Shown: positions 14,958-23,270, counted from the stretch's first letter. The stretch: DNA of 23,398 nucleotides from Bacillus sp. AFS037270 (GCF_002585305.1 NZ_NUNF01000073.1:1-23398), one strand, 5' to 3'. The notes: generated by a model not told the origin, from the letters alone. Translations and numbers: made by a program.

Positions 14958-16334
14958 CTATACTATTTTATTTTCTTTTACTATCATGGTATCTTTTTCA
15001 TCCACATTTTTAAACTTAAAGATGGAAATCAAAAATAGCACCGCTAAAACAACAAGACAAGTAATAATACTCACTCGATTCTGTTTATCAAATAAAAATA
15101 TTACTGATATGATGCTTAACGTAACGACAGTAATCCCAGTTACATAGGGGAAGCCCCACAATTTAAAGCTTGGTTCTTTAGGATAAGAATTGCGAAGTTT
15201 TAAATGTGCTAGACAAATACCAACCCAGACCAACGATACGACAAAACCCGGAACCGCCATTAATAAAGTAAATACCTTTTCCTGCGCAACAAAGGCAATC
15301 ATCGAGCCGCCGACTAATACCACAGCTGTTAATATTAAACTGTATAATGGAACACCCTTTTTTGATACATAAGAGAAAGACTTTGGAGCTTCCCCTTCAA
15401 CCGCAAGGGAATGCAACATCCGTGTACAACCATATATACCGGAGTTGGCTGCAGATAAGACAGCTGTAATTAAAATAAAGTTCAAAAGGTGTGCTGCCCC
15501 CTTCAGGCCGGCCATGGATAACACCTGGACAAACGGACTCACATTACTGCTGGCAATCTCATTCCAAGGAATTAAACCGCAGATTACTAGAATTGGCAGC
15601 GTGTAAAACAAAATAATTCTCCAAACAAAGCTTTTAATCACTTTAGGTAAAATCCGTTCTGCATCTTTTACTTCTGTTACTGTTAAGCCTATTAATTCAG
15701 AACCTCCATAAGAAAACATAACAATTAACAGCGCTGAAAAGATTGACATCCATCCTTTCGGGAAAAAACCGCCATGCTCTGTAAGATTATGCAGATAGTT
15801 GGATTGATTGCTCGGGATGACTCCAAATAAAATACCTGCACCTAATATGATAAATACGATAATCATAGTGATTTTGATGCCTGCAAACCAAAATTCAAAT
15901 TCCCCATAATTTTTAACATTCATCATGTTAATTCCGATAACTAAAGCGGCACAGCCTAAACTTAATTCCCAAAGTGGAATGGATGGAAACCAGTATTGCA
16001 GGAAACTCCCTGCCACGACAATCTCGATGACACATACGGCCAGCCACATGAAACAATACATCCAGCCTATAACAAAGGAAGCGCGCTTACCAAAGGCTTT
16101 CTGAACAAATCCTTTCATATTTGTGTTCGGATAGACGATAGCCATTTCTGCTATAGCTCCCATAACAACAAGAAGCAATAGTCCGGCGAACACATATGTG
16201 AAGATAACTCCTGGTCCTGCTAATGATACGGTTTCTGCACTGCCTTTAAAAATCCCTGTTCCTATTGCTCCTCCCATTGCCATCAAACTTATATGCCGCG
16301 GCAACAACTTCTTTTGTAATGATGCATCATTCAT
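14958..16334 (-). CDS. APC-superfamily amino acid permease, probably for aromatic amino acids
   Basis: A 458-aa inner-membrane transporter with about 12 hydrophobic segments. The AAT-family start is clear: LLPRHISLMAMGGAIGTGIFKGSAETVSLAGPG, giving TM1 with its unwound GAIGTG region. Further family marks are FSYGGSELIGLTVTEVKDAE (about 225-245) and SAANSGIYGCTRMLHSLA (about 300-317). Relatives carry phenylalanine, tyrosine, GABA or proline in symport with protons. Phenylalanine is proposed here because the gene follows the phenylalanine dehydrogenase operon. GGAGGT lies 7 nt before the ATG. A cre site sits about 120 nt upstream. Confidence 0.85.
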   Translation of the reverse strand: MNDASLQKKLLPRHISLMAMGGAIGTGIFKGSAETVSLAGPGVIFTYVFAGLLLLVVMGAIAEMAIVYPNTNMKGFVQKAFGKRASFVIGWMYCFMWLAVCVIEIVVAGSFLQYWFPSIPLWELSLGCAALVIGINMMNVKNYGEFEFWFAGIKITMIIVFIILGAGILFGVIPSNQSNYLHNLTEHGGFFPKGWMSIFSALLIVMFSYGGSELIGLTVTEVKDAERILPKVIKSFVWRIILFYTLPILVICGLIPWNEIASSNVSPFVQVLSMAGLKGAAHLLNFILITAVLSAANSGIYGCTRMLHSLAVEGEAPKSFSYVSKKGVPLYSLILTAVVLVGGSMIAFVAQEKVFTLLMAVPGFVVSLVWVGICLAHLKLRNSYPKEPSFKLWGFPYVTGITVVTLSIISVIFLFDKQNRVSIITCLVVLAVLFLISIFKFKNVDEKDTMIVKENKIV

Positions 16335-16452
16335 TAATTAGACCTCCAAATATCTATTAATTAATTAATATACGAGAACGATAGGATCAAAATGAACTTT
16401 CTACTGGTTTCCTGGATGGCTTCGAACTTGTTCAACCGGAAAAATCCTTTTA

Positions 16453-16466
16453 AGCAAGCGCTTACA
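16453..16466 (-). promoter_or_regulatory. CcpA cre site upstream of the permease gene
   Basis: On the minus strand TGTAAGCGCTTGCT is a near-perfect cre (TGWAANCGNTNWCW), with the central AAGCGCTT palindrome. It suggests carbon catabolite control of amino acid uptake. Its distance of about 120 nt to the start codon fits a site at or just upstream of the promoter. Confidence 0.65.
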
Positions 16467-16571
16467 CTTTTTGCTGCTTTTTTTGGGGGATTTTTTTTCC
16501 CCCCAAGGCTCTTGTGAGGTCCGGTTTATTTTCGGGAGATCTGTTTCCACATCTTATCTACTTTTTGAGAT

Positions 16572-16637
16572 AGGAAGACTTCAACCAATCATTGGAAATG
16601 ACGATACTTTACCAAAATGATGTGGGGTAGTCTTCCT
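16572..16637. repeat. long imperfect hairpin in the permease-E2 intergenic region
   Basis: AGGAAGACT (16572-16580) and AGTCTTCCT (16629-16637) are exact reverse complements, and ATCATT/AATGAT pair inside them, giving a stem-loop of about 66 nt. The 378-nt gap between the permease and E2 genes also holds a G5-A-T8-C6 tract (16485-16504) and the cre site, but no gene that I can support. The hairpin may be the 3' end of the phenylalanine dehydrogenase operon mRNA or a small MITE-like relic. Confidence 0.5.
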
Positions 16638-16713
16638 TATTTGTTGTCCTATTGCCCCTGCGCTTGTCAAGACTTACTAGTTATATCTTGGGGTTTAGTG
16701 GATATTAAGTATA

Positions 16714-18000
16714 CTATGCAAGTTCTATTGGCCACAACTTAGGGTTTTCAATCAATTGTTTAAAACGGTTCGTAAAGGCTACTGCTGTGGCACCGTCTGC
16801 AACGCGGTGGTCAAACGCCATCGACATGGTCATGATCGAGCGAATCGCAATCTCATCGTTTTCCATAACAACAGGCATTTTTTTCGTCTTATGAAAGGCA
16901 ATTAACCCTGTTTCCGGATGATTAATAATCGGAGTTGCTCCGATGCTTCCTAATGGACCGACGTTACTGATGGTAAACGTACCGCCTTTCATATCCATCG
17001 GTGTCAGTTTGTTCTCTTGCGCTTTTTTGGTTAACTCTTTAAGTTTGTCATGAATTTGGCGAACTGTTAATTGATCCGCATGATGAATGACAGGGACAAT
17101 TAAACCATCTTCTGTATCAGTAGCAATCCCAATGTTATATTCTTTCTCTAAACGAATTACTTCATTTTCTTCATCAAGCTTGGCATTGAAAACAGGGAAT
17201 TGTTTTAATGCTACTGCAATCGCTTTAATAAAGAAGGCGACAGCCGAAACATTGATATTCATCTCTTTTAATCCGTTTCTATAGGCGAGCAGCTCAGTTA
17301 AATCTGCCTCTTCGAAATGTGTCACGTGAGGAATTGTATAAAGTGACTGGGTCATTTTCTTTGCAATTTGCTTCCGACGGCCTCTAAACGGAATCACTTC
17401 TGCTTTTGTTTCATTTATGTTCCGAATTTCCTGCTTTTGAATCTCTTGTTTAGGTTCTGTTTTTGCTTTAGTCACTTCTGCGGAAGCCTCTTTTATTTCC
17501 TTAGGAGATTGGATCGCATCACGTTGTTTAACAAAGTTGTATATATCTTCCACAGTGATGCGCCCATTTGTGCCAGTTCCTGTAATTTCGTTAATATCTA
17601 CACGAAACTCCCGTGCAATTTTTCTTGTGTAAGGCGCAGCTATGATGAACTTTTTTTCTCCCTTTTGCTCGGTCACAGCTGTTTGCTGCGGTTGTGATTG
17701 TAACGCCTCTGTATTTTTAGAAGCTACTTCTGCCGGTTTCTTATCTGTTTCTACCGCTTTTGCTCCTTCTGTTTCCAGTACAAGAAGAGTAGTACCAACA
17801 GAGACAGTATTACCATGATCCACAACAATTTCCTTTACTTTCCCTGAAGCTGGGGAAGGAAGCTCTGCCACCATTTTATCTGTTTGTACCTCTAAAAGTG
17901 GCTGGTCTACCTTGACCGAATCCCCCACTTTGACGAAATAGTGAATAACTTCTCCCTCTGTCATCCCTTCACCAATGTCATGAAGTTTTACTTCAACCAA
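16714..18000 (-). CDS. 2-oxo acid dehydrogenase E2 (dihydrolipoyl acyltransferase)
   Basis: A 428-aa E2 core protein. In order: one lipoyl domain (1-78, lipoyl Lys42 in QTDKMVAELPSP), a charged linker, a peripheral-subunit-binding domain (about 118-157, APYTRKIAREFRVDI and GTGTNGRITVEDI), a second linker, and a catalytic domain ending in DHRVADG with the active His at about 398. It transfers the acyl group from lipoate to CoA. The single lipoyl domain with DKM rather than DKA resembles branched-chain or aromatic 2-oxo acid complexes. The start is TTG at 18000, with AGGAGGGG upstream and no ATG alternative. It lies 12 nt after E1-beta. The E3 partner is not in the window. Confidence 0.88.
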   Translation of the reverse strand: MVEVKLHDIGEGMTEGEVIHYFVKVGDSVKVDQPLLEVQTDKMVAELPSPASGKVKEIVVDHGNTVSVGTTLLVLETEGAKAVETDKKPAEVASKNTEALQSQPQQTAVTEQKGEKKFIIAAPYTRKIAREFRVDINEITGTGTNGRITVEDIYNFVKQRDAIQSPKEIKEASAEVTKAKTEPKQEIQKQEIRNINETKAEVIPFRGRRKQIAKKMTQSLYTIPHVTHFEEADLTELLAYRNGLKEMNINVSAVAFFIKAIAVALKQFPVFNAKLDEENEVIRLEKEYNIGIATDTEDGLIVPVIHHADQLTVRQIHDKLKELTKKAQENKLTPMDMKGGTFTISNVGPLGSIGATPIINHPETGLIAFHKTKKMPVVMENDEIAIRSIMTMSMAFDHRVADGATAVAFTNRFKQLIENPKLWPIELA

Positions 18001-18012
18001 TGTTTTCCCCTC

Positions 18013-19035
18013 CTAAAAATGCACAACTTTTTCGATTGCGTTGAATATCCGCTTTGGTGTAGGTAAATAATGTTCTTCCAGCGCAAATAATGGTACTGGT
18101 ACATCAAAACCTGTCACGCGCTCAATCGGAGATTTTATATACAAAAATGATGTATCATTTATAATGGAAACAATATCATTACCCACTCCGCCTGTTGCAT
18201 GGGCTTCATGAACAATAACCGCACGTCCTGTTTTTTGAACAGATTCTGCAATAATGTCCTTATCAAGTGGATAAAGGGTCCGCAAATCAATGACATCACA
18301 GGTAATGCCGTATTTTTCGGCCTGCTCCGCTGCTTTCATGGCTACCGGTACCATCGCACCCCATGCAAAAACAGAAACGTCATTTCCTTCTTTGAGCCTT
18401 TTCCCTTTTCCGATTTCAACTATATACTTTCCTTCCGGAACCTCTTCACGGTTAGCACGGTAGATTCTCATGGACTCTAAAAATAAGACGGGATCCGGAT
18501 CTTCGATAGCTGCGATGATCAGACCCTTTGCATCATATGCAGATGAAGGGCAAACAACTTTTATTCCGGGCATATGTGTAAACAATGCTTCCACACTGTC
18601 TGAATGGACTTCCGGAGCACGGATGCCTGCACCGTATGGAGCACGGATGACCATTGGAACTGTATAGCTACCCATCGTACGCATACGAATGCGTGATACA
18701 TGTGTCATGATCTGCTCATACGCCGGATAAATAAAACCAAAAAACTGCATTTCCACTACGGGTTTGAATCCATTGACAGCCATTCCGATAGAGGTTCCGA
18801 TAATTCCTGCTTCGCTCAGTGGCGTATCAATAACGCGATCTTCCCCAAATTCTTCTTGCAAACCCTCGGTAGCACGGAATACACCACCGTTTTTACCGAT
18901 ATCTTCACCTAGCAAAAGGACCCGCTCGTCCTCTTTTAAAATCGTGCGCAACCCATCTGTTACGGCTTGAACGAGTGTTAGCTCGTTAGTTTTCGTAGTT
19001 TGGTCTTCTACCGGTCTATCAACACTTAAGATCAT
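18013..19035 (-). CDS. 2-oxo acid dehydrogenase E1 component, beta subunit
   Basis: A 340-aa transketolase-type beta subunit that forms the ThDP site together with E1-alpha. Visible marks are LLGEDIGKNGGVFRATEGL (about 41-59), DTPLSEAGIIG with its conserved Glu (about 75), the MQFFGFIYPAYEQI segment and IVHEAHATGGVGNDI in the C-terminal domain. The ATG at 19035 shares one base with the E1-alpha stop (TGATG) and has GGGAGG 8 nt upstream. Motifs fit pyruvate or branched-chain complexes equally, so substrate is inferred from the phenylalanine dehydrogenase gene at the head of the operon. Confidence 0.88.
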   Translation of the reverse strand: MILSVDRPVEDQTTKTNELTLVQAVTDGLRTILKEDERVLLLGEDIGKNGGVFRATEGLQEEFGEDRVIDTPLSEAGIIGTSIGMAVNGFKPVVEMQFFGFIYPAYEQIMTHVSRIRMRTMGSYTVPMVIRAPYGAGIRAPEVHSDSVEALFTHMPGIKVVCPSSAYDAKGLIIAAIEDPDPVLFLESMRIYRANREEVPEGKYIVEIGKGKRLKEGNDVSVFAWGAMVPVAMKAAEQAEKYGITCDVIDLRTLYPLDKDIIAESVQKTGRAVIVHEAHATGGVGNDIVSIINDTSFLYIKSPIERVTGFDVPVPLFALEEHYLPTPKRIFNAIEKVVHF

Positions 19036-20102
19036 CAAGCTTCCCTCCCGATCAATTGGAAATATTCTTCTTTTTGTTTCGCAATCGTCCAAGTCGGCTT
19101 TTCAAATACATTATCGAATAAATCATTGATATTTGGTTTTGGATAGCTTTCCATATCTTTTACCGCTTGTTCTACTTCGGTTTGTGTTTCTTCATTGACC
19201 TTCATCACCCAATCTTCATCCCAGAAGTTGTTTTCTTTCATAAAGCGTTCTACACGAAGAAGAGGATCTTGATTTTCTCGAATTGTGTCACTTTGGGACT
19301 GATCCCGATATTTAGACGGGTCATCTGCCGTTGTATGGGCACCATATCTCCATGTCATTGCTTCAATTAAAGTTGGGCCTTCTCCTTTACGGGCACGGTC
19401 AAACCCTTCTATCGTTTGGAAATACACAGCAAAAATATCGTTTCCATCGACACGGACACCGGGCATATCATAAGCGAGTGCTTTTTGGGCAATCGTTTTG
19501 GAATTCATTTGTTTTTTTATCGGCACTGAAATCGCAAAGCCGTTATTTTGATTAAAGAAGATAACTGGAGCTTTAAACACACTGGCAAAATTCAATCCTT
19601 CATGAAAATCGCCCTCTGAAGTGGCACCGTCTCCAAAATAGGCAATCGCTGCATTTTTCGTTCCTTTTCTTTTTTCAGCCATAGCAGCCCCTGCTGCATG
19701 CGGGATTTGTGTTGCTATGGGAACGGCTGGAGGGAAAATCTTTTTCCCTTCTTCAGGCACGCATCCCTCCACACGCCCATTCCAATATAAATATGTACGG
19801 GCCATGCCGGCACCAAACGTTAACGTGGCACCATGGTCACGATAGGTAGGGAATACCCAGTCATCTTTTTCAAGTGCCAGTGCACTTCCAACTTGAGAAG
19901 CTTCCTGACCCTCAAACGGAGCATACGTTCCAAGTCTTCCTTGACGCTGCAAACTAATGGCTTTTCGATCAAAGGTACGAATGCGAACTATATTATAGTA
20001 GAATTTTTTTACAAGATCTTCGGTTATTTTATCTTTGTAATCCTCATTTATTAATACGCCGTTTTCATCGACAATTTGAAATATAGGAAATTCCGTTGAC
20101 AT
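19035..20102 (-). CDS. 2-oxo acid dehydrogenase E1 component, alpha subunit
   Basis: A 355-aa ThDP-dependent subunit that decarboxylates the 2-oxo acid. The ThDP motif GDGATSEGDFHEG (from about 157) ends in NN at about 186-187. The YRDHG loop (about 87-91) and RYGAHTTADDP segment are also typical. It resembles Bacillus PdhA closely in layout (LQRQGRLGTYAPFEGQEASQ), so automatic annotation would call it pyruvate dehydrogenase. The position 30 nt after phenylalanine dehydrogenase instead points to phenylpyruvate as substrate, giving phenylacetyl-CoA. GAGGTGA precedes the ATG. Confidence 0.88.
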   Translation of the reverse strand: MSTEFPIFQIVDENGVLINEDYKDKITEDLVKKFYYNIVRIRTFDRKAISLQRQGRLGTYAPFEGQEASQVGSALALEKDDWVFPTYRDHGATLTFGAGMARTYLYWNGRVEGCVPEEGKKIFPPAVPIATQIPHAAGAAMAEKRKGTKNAAIAYFGDGATSEGDFHEGLNFASVFKAPVIFFNQNNGFAISVPIKKQMNSKTIAQKALAYDMPGVRVDGNDIFAVYFQTIEGFDRARKGEGPTLIEAMTWRYGAHTTADDPSKYRDQSQSDTIRENQDPLLRVERFMKENNFWDEDWVMKVNEETQTEVEQAVKDMESYPKPNINDLFDNVFEKPTWTIAKQKEEYFQLIGREA

Positions 20103-20132
20103 GTCATCACCTCATAAACAGAAATTAATTAA

Positions 20133-21272
20133 TTAATTACGAATATCCCATTTAGGACGTTTTGTATGAGTGAAAAAGCTATTTTGCTTTTTTCGGTCTT
20201 CTATTCGTTTTTCACATAGCCGGTTTGCCGCTTGAATGGTCGTGATATCATCCAACTCTGCCTGTCTGTACACTTCCAATAACGATGTGTAAATGGATCT
20301 TGTTTTCGATAATACACGCTCTTTATTGTAGCCGTATAGTTCATCAGCTACTTGAATTAAACCGCCAGCATTTACAATGTAATCTGGAGCATATAAAATT
20401 CCTTTTTGTTTCAGTACTTCTCCGTGTTTCTCCGTAAGAAGCTGATTGTTAGCCGAACCAGCCACTGCTTTTACTTTTAACAGATCAATCGTTTCATCGT
20501 TAATAATTCCGCCAAAAGCACAAGGAACAAATACATCTGCTTCTGCAGCATACACATCATTTCCGCTTACTGCACGAGCAATACTTCCTAATTGTTTTGC
20601 ATGTTCTTGAATGGCTTTTACGGCTTCTTCATTAATATCACTTACATATAAATCTGCGCCTGATTCAAGCAATTGTTCGGCTACTTTGTACCCTACTTTT
20701 CCAAGACCTTGGATTGTGAAGGTTTTGCCGGAAAGATCATCTGTGCCAAAAACGACTTTATTCGTTGCTTTTAAACCGTAAATGACTCCAATCGCCGTCG
20801 GAATGGACGAATCCCCACCGCCACCGTATGCTTCAGGAATTCCTACAATACAATTTGTCTCTTTTGATGCATGGATAAAGTCATCCATTGATGTACCCAT
20901 ATCTGTTCCTGTGTAAAAACGGCCGTTTAAAGAATCAACAAACTGGCCGAGAGCTCTAAACATAGCCGGTGTTTTATCCGTTGCTGGATCACCGAAGATT
21001 ACCGCTTTTCCTCCACCGAAATCGACATCGGCAGCAGCGCATTTATATGTCATCCCTTTAGATAAACGCAATACATCTTCCAAGGCCTCATCCATTGTAC
21101 GATACGGGCGCATACGGCAGCCCCCCAATGCAGGTCCGAGTGTTGTATTATGAATGGCGATAATAGCTTTCAACCCTGTTGTCGGGTCATTGCAAAAAAC
21201 AATTTGCTCATGTTCATGCATTTTTTCAATAACTGATTCAGTTGTTTGTACAGAATGTTCTAACACGTTCAT
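20133..21272 (-). CDS. phenylalanine dehydrogenase
   Basis: A 379-aa NAD-dependent amino acid dehydrogenase that deaminates L-phenylalanine to phenylpyruvate and ammonia. It has the family residues Lys77 (GMTYK), Lys89 (FGGGK), Asp124 (YTGTDMGT) and the NAD loop QGLGKVG (188-194). It differs from leucine dehydrogenase where phenylalanine dehydrogenases do: [20 protein letters not shown] in place of the ETDYVTG...FGSSG type, and a C-terminal KWDIRN tail like that of the Bacillus badius enzyme as I remember it. The Asn at about 140 corresponds to the specificity residue Asn145 of the Lysinibacillus sphaericus enzyme. GGAGGT lies 7 nt before the ATG. It heads the operon with E1-alpha, E1-beta and E2, and is divergent from an Lrp-type regulator. 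Confidence 0.92.
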   Translation of the reverse strand: MNVLEHSVQTTESVIEKMHEHEQIVFCNDPTTGLKAIIAIHNTTLGPALGGCRMRPYRTMDEALEDVLRLSKGMTYKCAAADVDFGGGKAVIFGDPATDKTPAMFRALGQFVDSLNGRFYTGTDMGTSMDDFIHASKETNCIVGIPEAYGGGGDSSIPTAIGVIYGLKATNKVVFGTDDLSGKTFTIQGLGKVGYKVAEQLLESGADLYVSDINEEAVKAIQEHAKQLGSIARAVSGNDVYAAEADVFVPCAFGGIINDETIDLLKVKAVAGSANNQLLTEKHGEVLKQKGILYAPDYIVNAGGLIQVADELYGYNKERVLSKTRSIYTSLLEVYRQAELDDITTIQAANRLCEKRIEDRKKQNSFFTHTKRPKWDIRN

Positions 21273-21297
21273 TTAAATTACCTCCATTAGCACTGTG

Positions 21298-21303
21298 ATT
21301 ATA
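21298..21303 (-). promoter_or_regulatory. -10 box of the phenylalanine dehydrogenase operon
   Basis: A perfect TATAAT on the minus strand about 26 nt before the start codon. Seventeen nt upstream there is only a T run, not a -35 box. Such a promoter often needs an activator, and the divergent Lrp/AsnC protein is the obvious candidate. Confidence 0.5.
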
Positions 21304-21580
21304 GTAGAAAAATATTTTAAAAAAAAAGAAAAAACAACGTCTTTTCCGGTGTTAATGATGAAGAAGTTACATTTTCGACAACTTCCTTGACTCCTTCTTC
21401 TCGAATTACCATCTCTAGATACCGAGCCTTCCATTTTGGTAGCGATTACATTTTATAAAATAGCAACTTACAGGTAGAAATCGTTACAACAAACCCTTCT
21501 GCTGTTGATGCGGACAAATTAAGCAGCACCTTTCATAAACAATGGTCGAGTTCATTGAGATTACCATGATTTGAGTTAAT

Positions 21581-21621
21581 ACATAATCTTTTTATTTGTA
21601 TAAAAATTAAAAGGATTATGT
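21581..21621. promoter_or_regulatory. large palindrome in the lrp/phenylalanine dehydrogenase intergenic region
   Basis: ACATAATCTTTTTA (21581-21594) and TAAAAGGATTATGT (21608-21621) are reverse complements at 13 of 14 positions, around an AT-rich 13-nt centre. The size and AT-rich middle suit a site wrapped by an Lrp-type regulator. The rest of this 476-nt gap contains a cre-like sequence (21437-21450, two or more mismatches to strict forms) and no supported gene. A possible lrp -10 TATAAT is at 21640-21645. Confidence 0.5.
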
Positions 21622-21748
21622 CTCTATTTAATGATAAGCTATAATAAAATGGAAAAACATATAAAAATGTATAAATTTTGGTACATATCATTATATTTTG
21701 CATAAGTTTTTCAGTATTTAACTTCATTTTAAAAAGGGGAATAATTCT

Positions 21749-22207
21749 ATGGACCAATTAGATATTCGTCTGCTTGAACTTCTTCAAATGGACGGACGGA
21801 TGACTTTAAGTGAATTATCGAAGAAATTATCCCTAAGTCGTCCAAGCATTACGGAGCGTTTAAAACGGCTTCAAGATAGGGGAATTATTGAAGGATTCAG
21901 TGCCCGAGTATCCCTTAAAGAAATCGGACGGGATGTAATTGTTTATATTCAAGTAAGTGAACTCAAGGTATTTTCTTATGCTGAATTTGAGAAGTGGATT
22001 ATCGATGAACCTGACATCGTTGAATGTCATCGGTTAACCGGCTCTGTTAGCTATTTACTTAAAGCTGCCGTTACAGGGATGGATCATTTGAGCAGACTTA
22101 TTGACCGGCTAACCCCTTACGGAAATGTAAATACATCAATCGTTTTATCATCACCCGTCTCGTTTCGCTGCATCACTCCAAATGACGATAAGGAAGAAAA
22201 AAAGTAA
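21749..22207 (+). CDS. Lrp/AsnC-family transcriptional regulator
   Basis: A 152-aa regulator. The N-terminal winged helix is MDQLDIRLLELLQMDGRMTLSELSKKLSLSRPSITERLKRLQDRGII (about 1-47) and the RAM ligand domain runs from about 60 to 140, with an ECHRLTGSVSYLLKAAV strand-loop. Lrp/AsnC proteins sense amino acids and act on neighbouring catabolic or transport genes. As a divergent neighbour of phenylalanine dehydrogenase, phenylalanine or phenylpyruvate is a likely effector (inference). AAGGGGA precedes the ATG by 8 nt. A strong terminator follows. Confidence 0.9.
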   Translation: MDQLDIRLLELLQMDGRMTLSELSKKLSLSRPSITERLKRLQDRGIIEGFSARVSLKEIGRDVIVYIQVSELKVFSYAEFEKWIIDEPDIVECHRLTGSVSYLLKAAVTGMDHLSRLIDRLTPYGNVNTSIVLSSPVSFRCITPNDDKEEKK

Positions 22208-22234
22208 ACCTGGTGCAATGGGTATGAAAAATGG

Positions 22235-22270
22235 AAAAAGAAAGCAGCTTTTTATTACTGCTTTCTTTTT
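22235..22270 (+). terminator. intrinsic terminator of the Lrp-type gene
   Basis: AAAAAGAAAGCAG (22235-22247) and CTGCTTTCTTTTT (22258-22270) are perfect 13-nt reverse complements with a 10-nt loop; the right arm itself supplies the T run. Confidence 0.85.
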
Positions 22271-22294
22271 AACTCATCTAATGTCTTCCCATTT

Positions 22295-22564
22295 TTATCT
22301 TTCCACCTCAATGTTTATTTTACGAATCATGCTAAATAGTTCAGACATGAAGTAGGCGGGTTTCGTCATATCTTCTAAGCCTATTCCACTAACATAACCA
22401 AAGGCAATCAATTAATTATTTTCATCTCTTACCCTAGCCCAGAAATTACAATATTCAAACAATGCCGGGTAATCTTCATCTCGTCTACCCCAACCAACCA
22501 GTTCTCTTAATTCTGTTACTTCATTAATAGATATTGGAATATTTATAGTAGCTTTATAGTTCAT
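22295..22564 (-). pseudogene. GNAT-family acetyltransferase, broken
   Basis: From the ATG at 22564, with AGGAGGGG upstream, the frame reads MNYKATINIPISINEV, then ELVGWGRRDEDYPALFEYCNF and continues to a TAA at 22412-22414. It carries on in the same frame with LIAFGYVSGIGLEDMTKPAYFMSELF and ends at 22295. The opening and the LIAFGYVSGIGL strand are GNAT-like, but the acetyl-CoA loop (the Q/RxxGxG region) that should follow is missing. So there is one in-frame stop and an internal deletion. This marks the right flank of the catabolic block as decaying DNA. Confidence 0.65.
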
Positions 22565-22858
22565 AGATTCCCCTCCTTACTTACAACAATATGCTAATTT
22601 CTATATGGCCCAGTCCGATTCCTTATTTAACTATCTTGCCAGGTTAGCACAAAAAAGTTGCATTTATGGGTAGCTGAACGACACCTTGGCTAAATCTAAG
22701 AAGGAGTAAGAAATTGCATGAAAACGAAAATTCATCGGCGAAAGAGGTCCTAAAACCCCGTCATAGGATCGGTAGACCATATTTGCTTATAAAGGAATTT
22801 TCCATCCTAGAAGCAAAAAATTGTCGAGATTGGGATGCGTTTAAATAACCTACTGTAT
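22565..22858. other. intergenic stretch, no gene seen
   Basis: No ORF with a ribosome binding site and recognisable product is present. A very short ATG frame at about 22718, behind AAGGAG, codes for only about ten residues before a stop. Likely debris between the broken acetyltransferase gene and the rRNA operon. Confidence 0.4.
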
Positions 22859-23152
22859 TTAATACAGATATCTAGCTTTCAAAGTCCAATTTAAAAACTT
22901 CCAAATTCGATTTGTATTTTTTAAAGTCTTATCCATACCGGATAGTATCGATTTTATAAGAAAGAGAGTTTTATGTTTGAGCTGTTCGGAAATAAACCGG
23001 AGAAGAGTAGGAAGATTTCTTGATTCACGAAGAATAAACCAAGATTGCTTATCGGGGAAAAAAATTAGATCCGAAATGCAATCAGAATGATATTTATCTA
23101 TTGCAATACATTTTATTAAAGCTCTCTCCCCAGTAGGTATTAAATTACTCAT
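22859..23152 (-). CDS. hypothetical protein, doubtful
   Basis: A 97-aa frame (MSNLIPTGERALIKC start) with no family I recognise, no signal peptide and no clear membrane segment. A Shine-Dalgarno is not visible before the ATG. It is rich in basic residues towards its C-terminus (NTNRIWKFLNWTLKARYLY). It lies directly downstream of the rRNA terminator, in a region that looks decayed, so it may be non-coding or a fragment. Confidence 0.25.
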   Translation of the reverse strand: MSNLIPTGERALIKCIAIDKYHSDCISDLIFFPDKQSWFILRESRNLPTLLRFISEQLKHKTLFLIKSILSGMDKTLKNTNRIWKFLNWTLKARYLY

Positions 23153-23200
23153 TTTTGAAATTTATAACTAATAAAATATTCCACTTTTTTAACATTTAAT

Positions 23201-23230
23201 AAAAAAAACCTTAGGAATAACTCCTTAAGG
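23201..23230 (-). terminator. terminator of the upstream rRNA operon
   Basis: On the minus strand CCTTAAGGA and TCCTAAGG form an 8-bp stem with one bulged A, followed by eight T residues. It lies 40 nt after the tRNA-fMet gene and should end the 5S-tRNA transcript. Confidence 0.85.
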
Positions 23231-23270
23231 CGAATGAAAACTATGTAATTCTAAGTATTTTTTTACTTGA

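Noticed and set aside
1400..20054. Many plus-strand ORFs of 60-170 codons opposite the catabolic genes
   Set aside because: They lie antisense within strongly supported minus-strand genes, show no family features and mostly lack ribosome binding sites.
16361..20140. Similar TTAATTAATTAAT runs before the permease gene and after phenylalanine dehydrogenase
   Set aside because: Simple low-complexity AT repeats in AT-rich DNA; no consistent position relative to promoters.
20133..21272. Leucine dehydrogenase as the identity of the amino acid dehydrogenase
   Set aside because: The [17 protein letters not shown] segment and the KWDIRN tail follow phenylalanine dehydrogenase, not leucine dehydrogenase.
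21345..21450. Short minus-strand frame (PKWKARYLEMVIREEG and following) in the gap upstream of phenylalanine dehydrogenase
   Set aside because: It has a stop just upstream and no start, ribosome binding site or recognisable family; at best a fragment, so not listed as a gene.
14070..21748. Sigma-54 (SigL) promoters, as at the B. subtilis bkd operon
   Set aside because: No TGGCAC-N5-TTGC-like pair found upstream of the dehydrogenase, permease or paaK genes.
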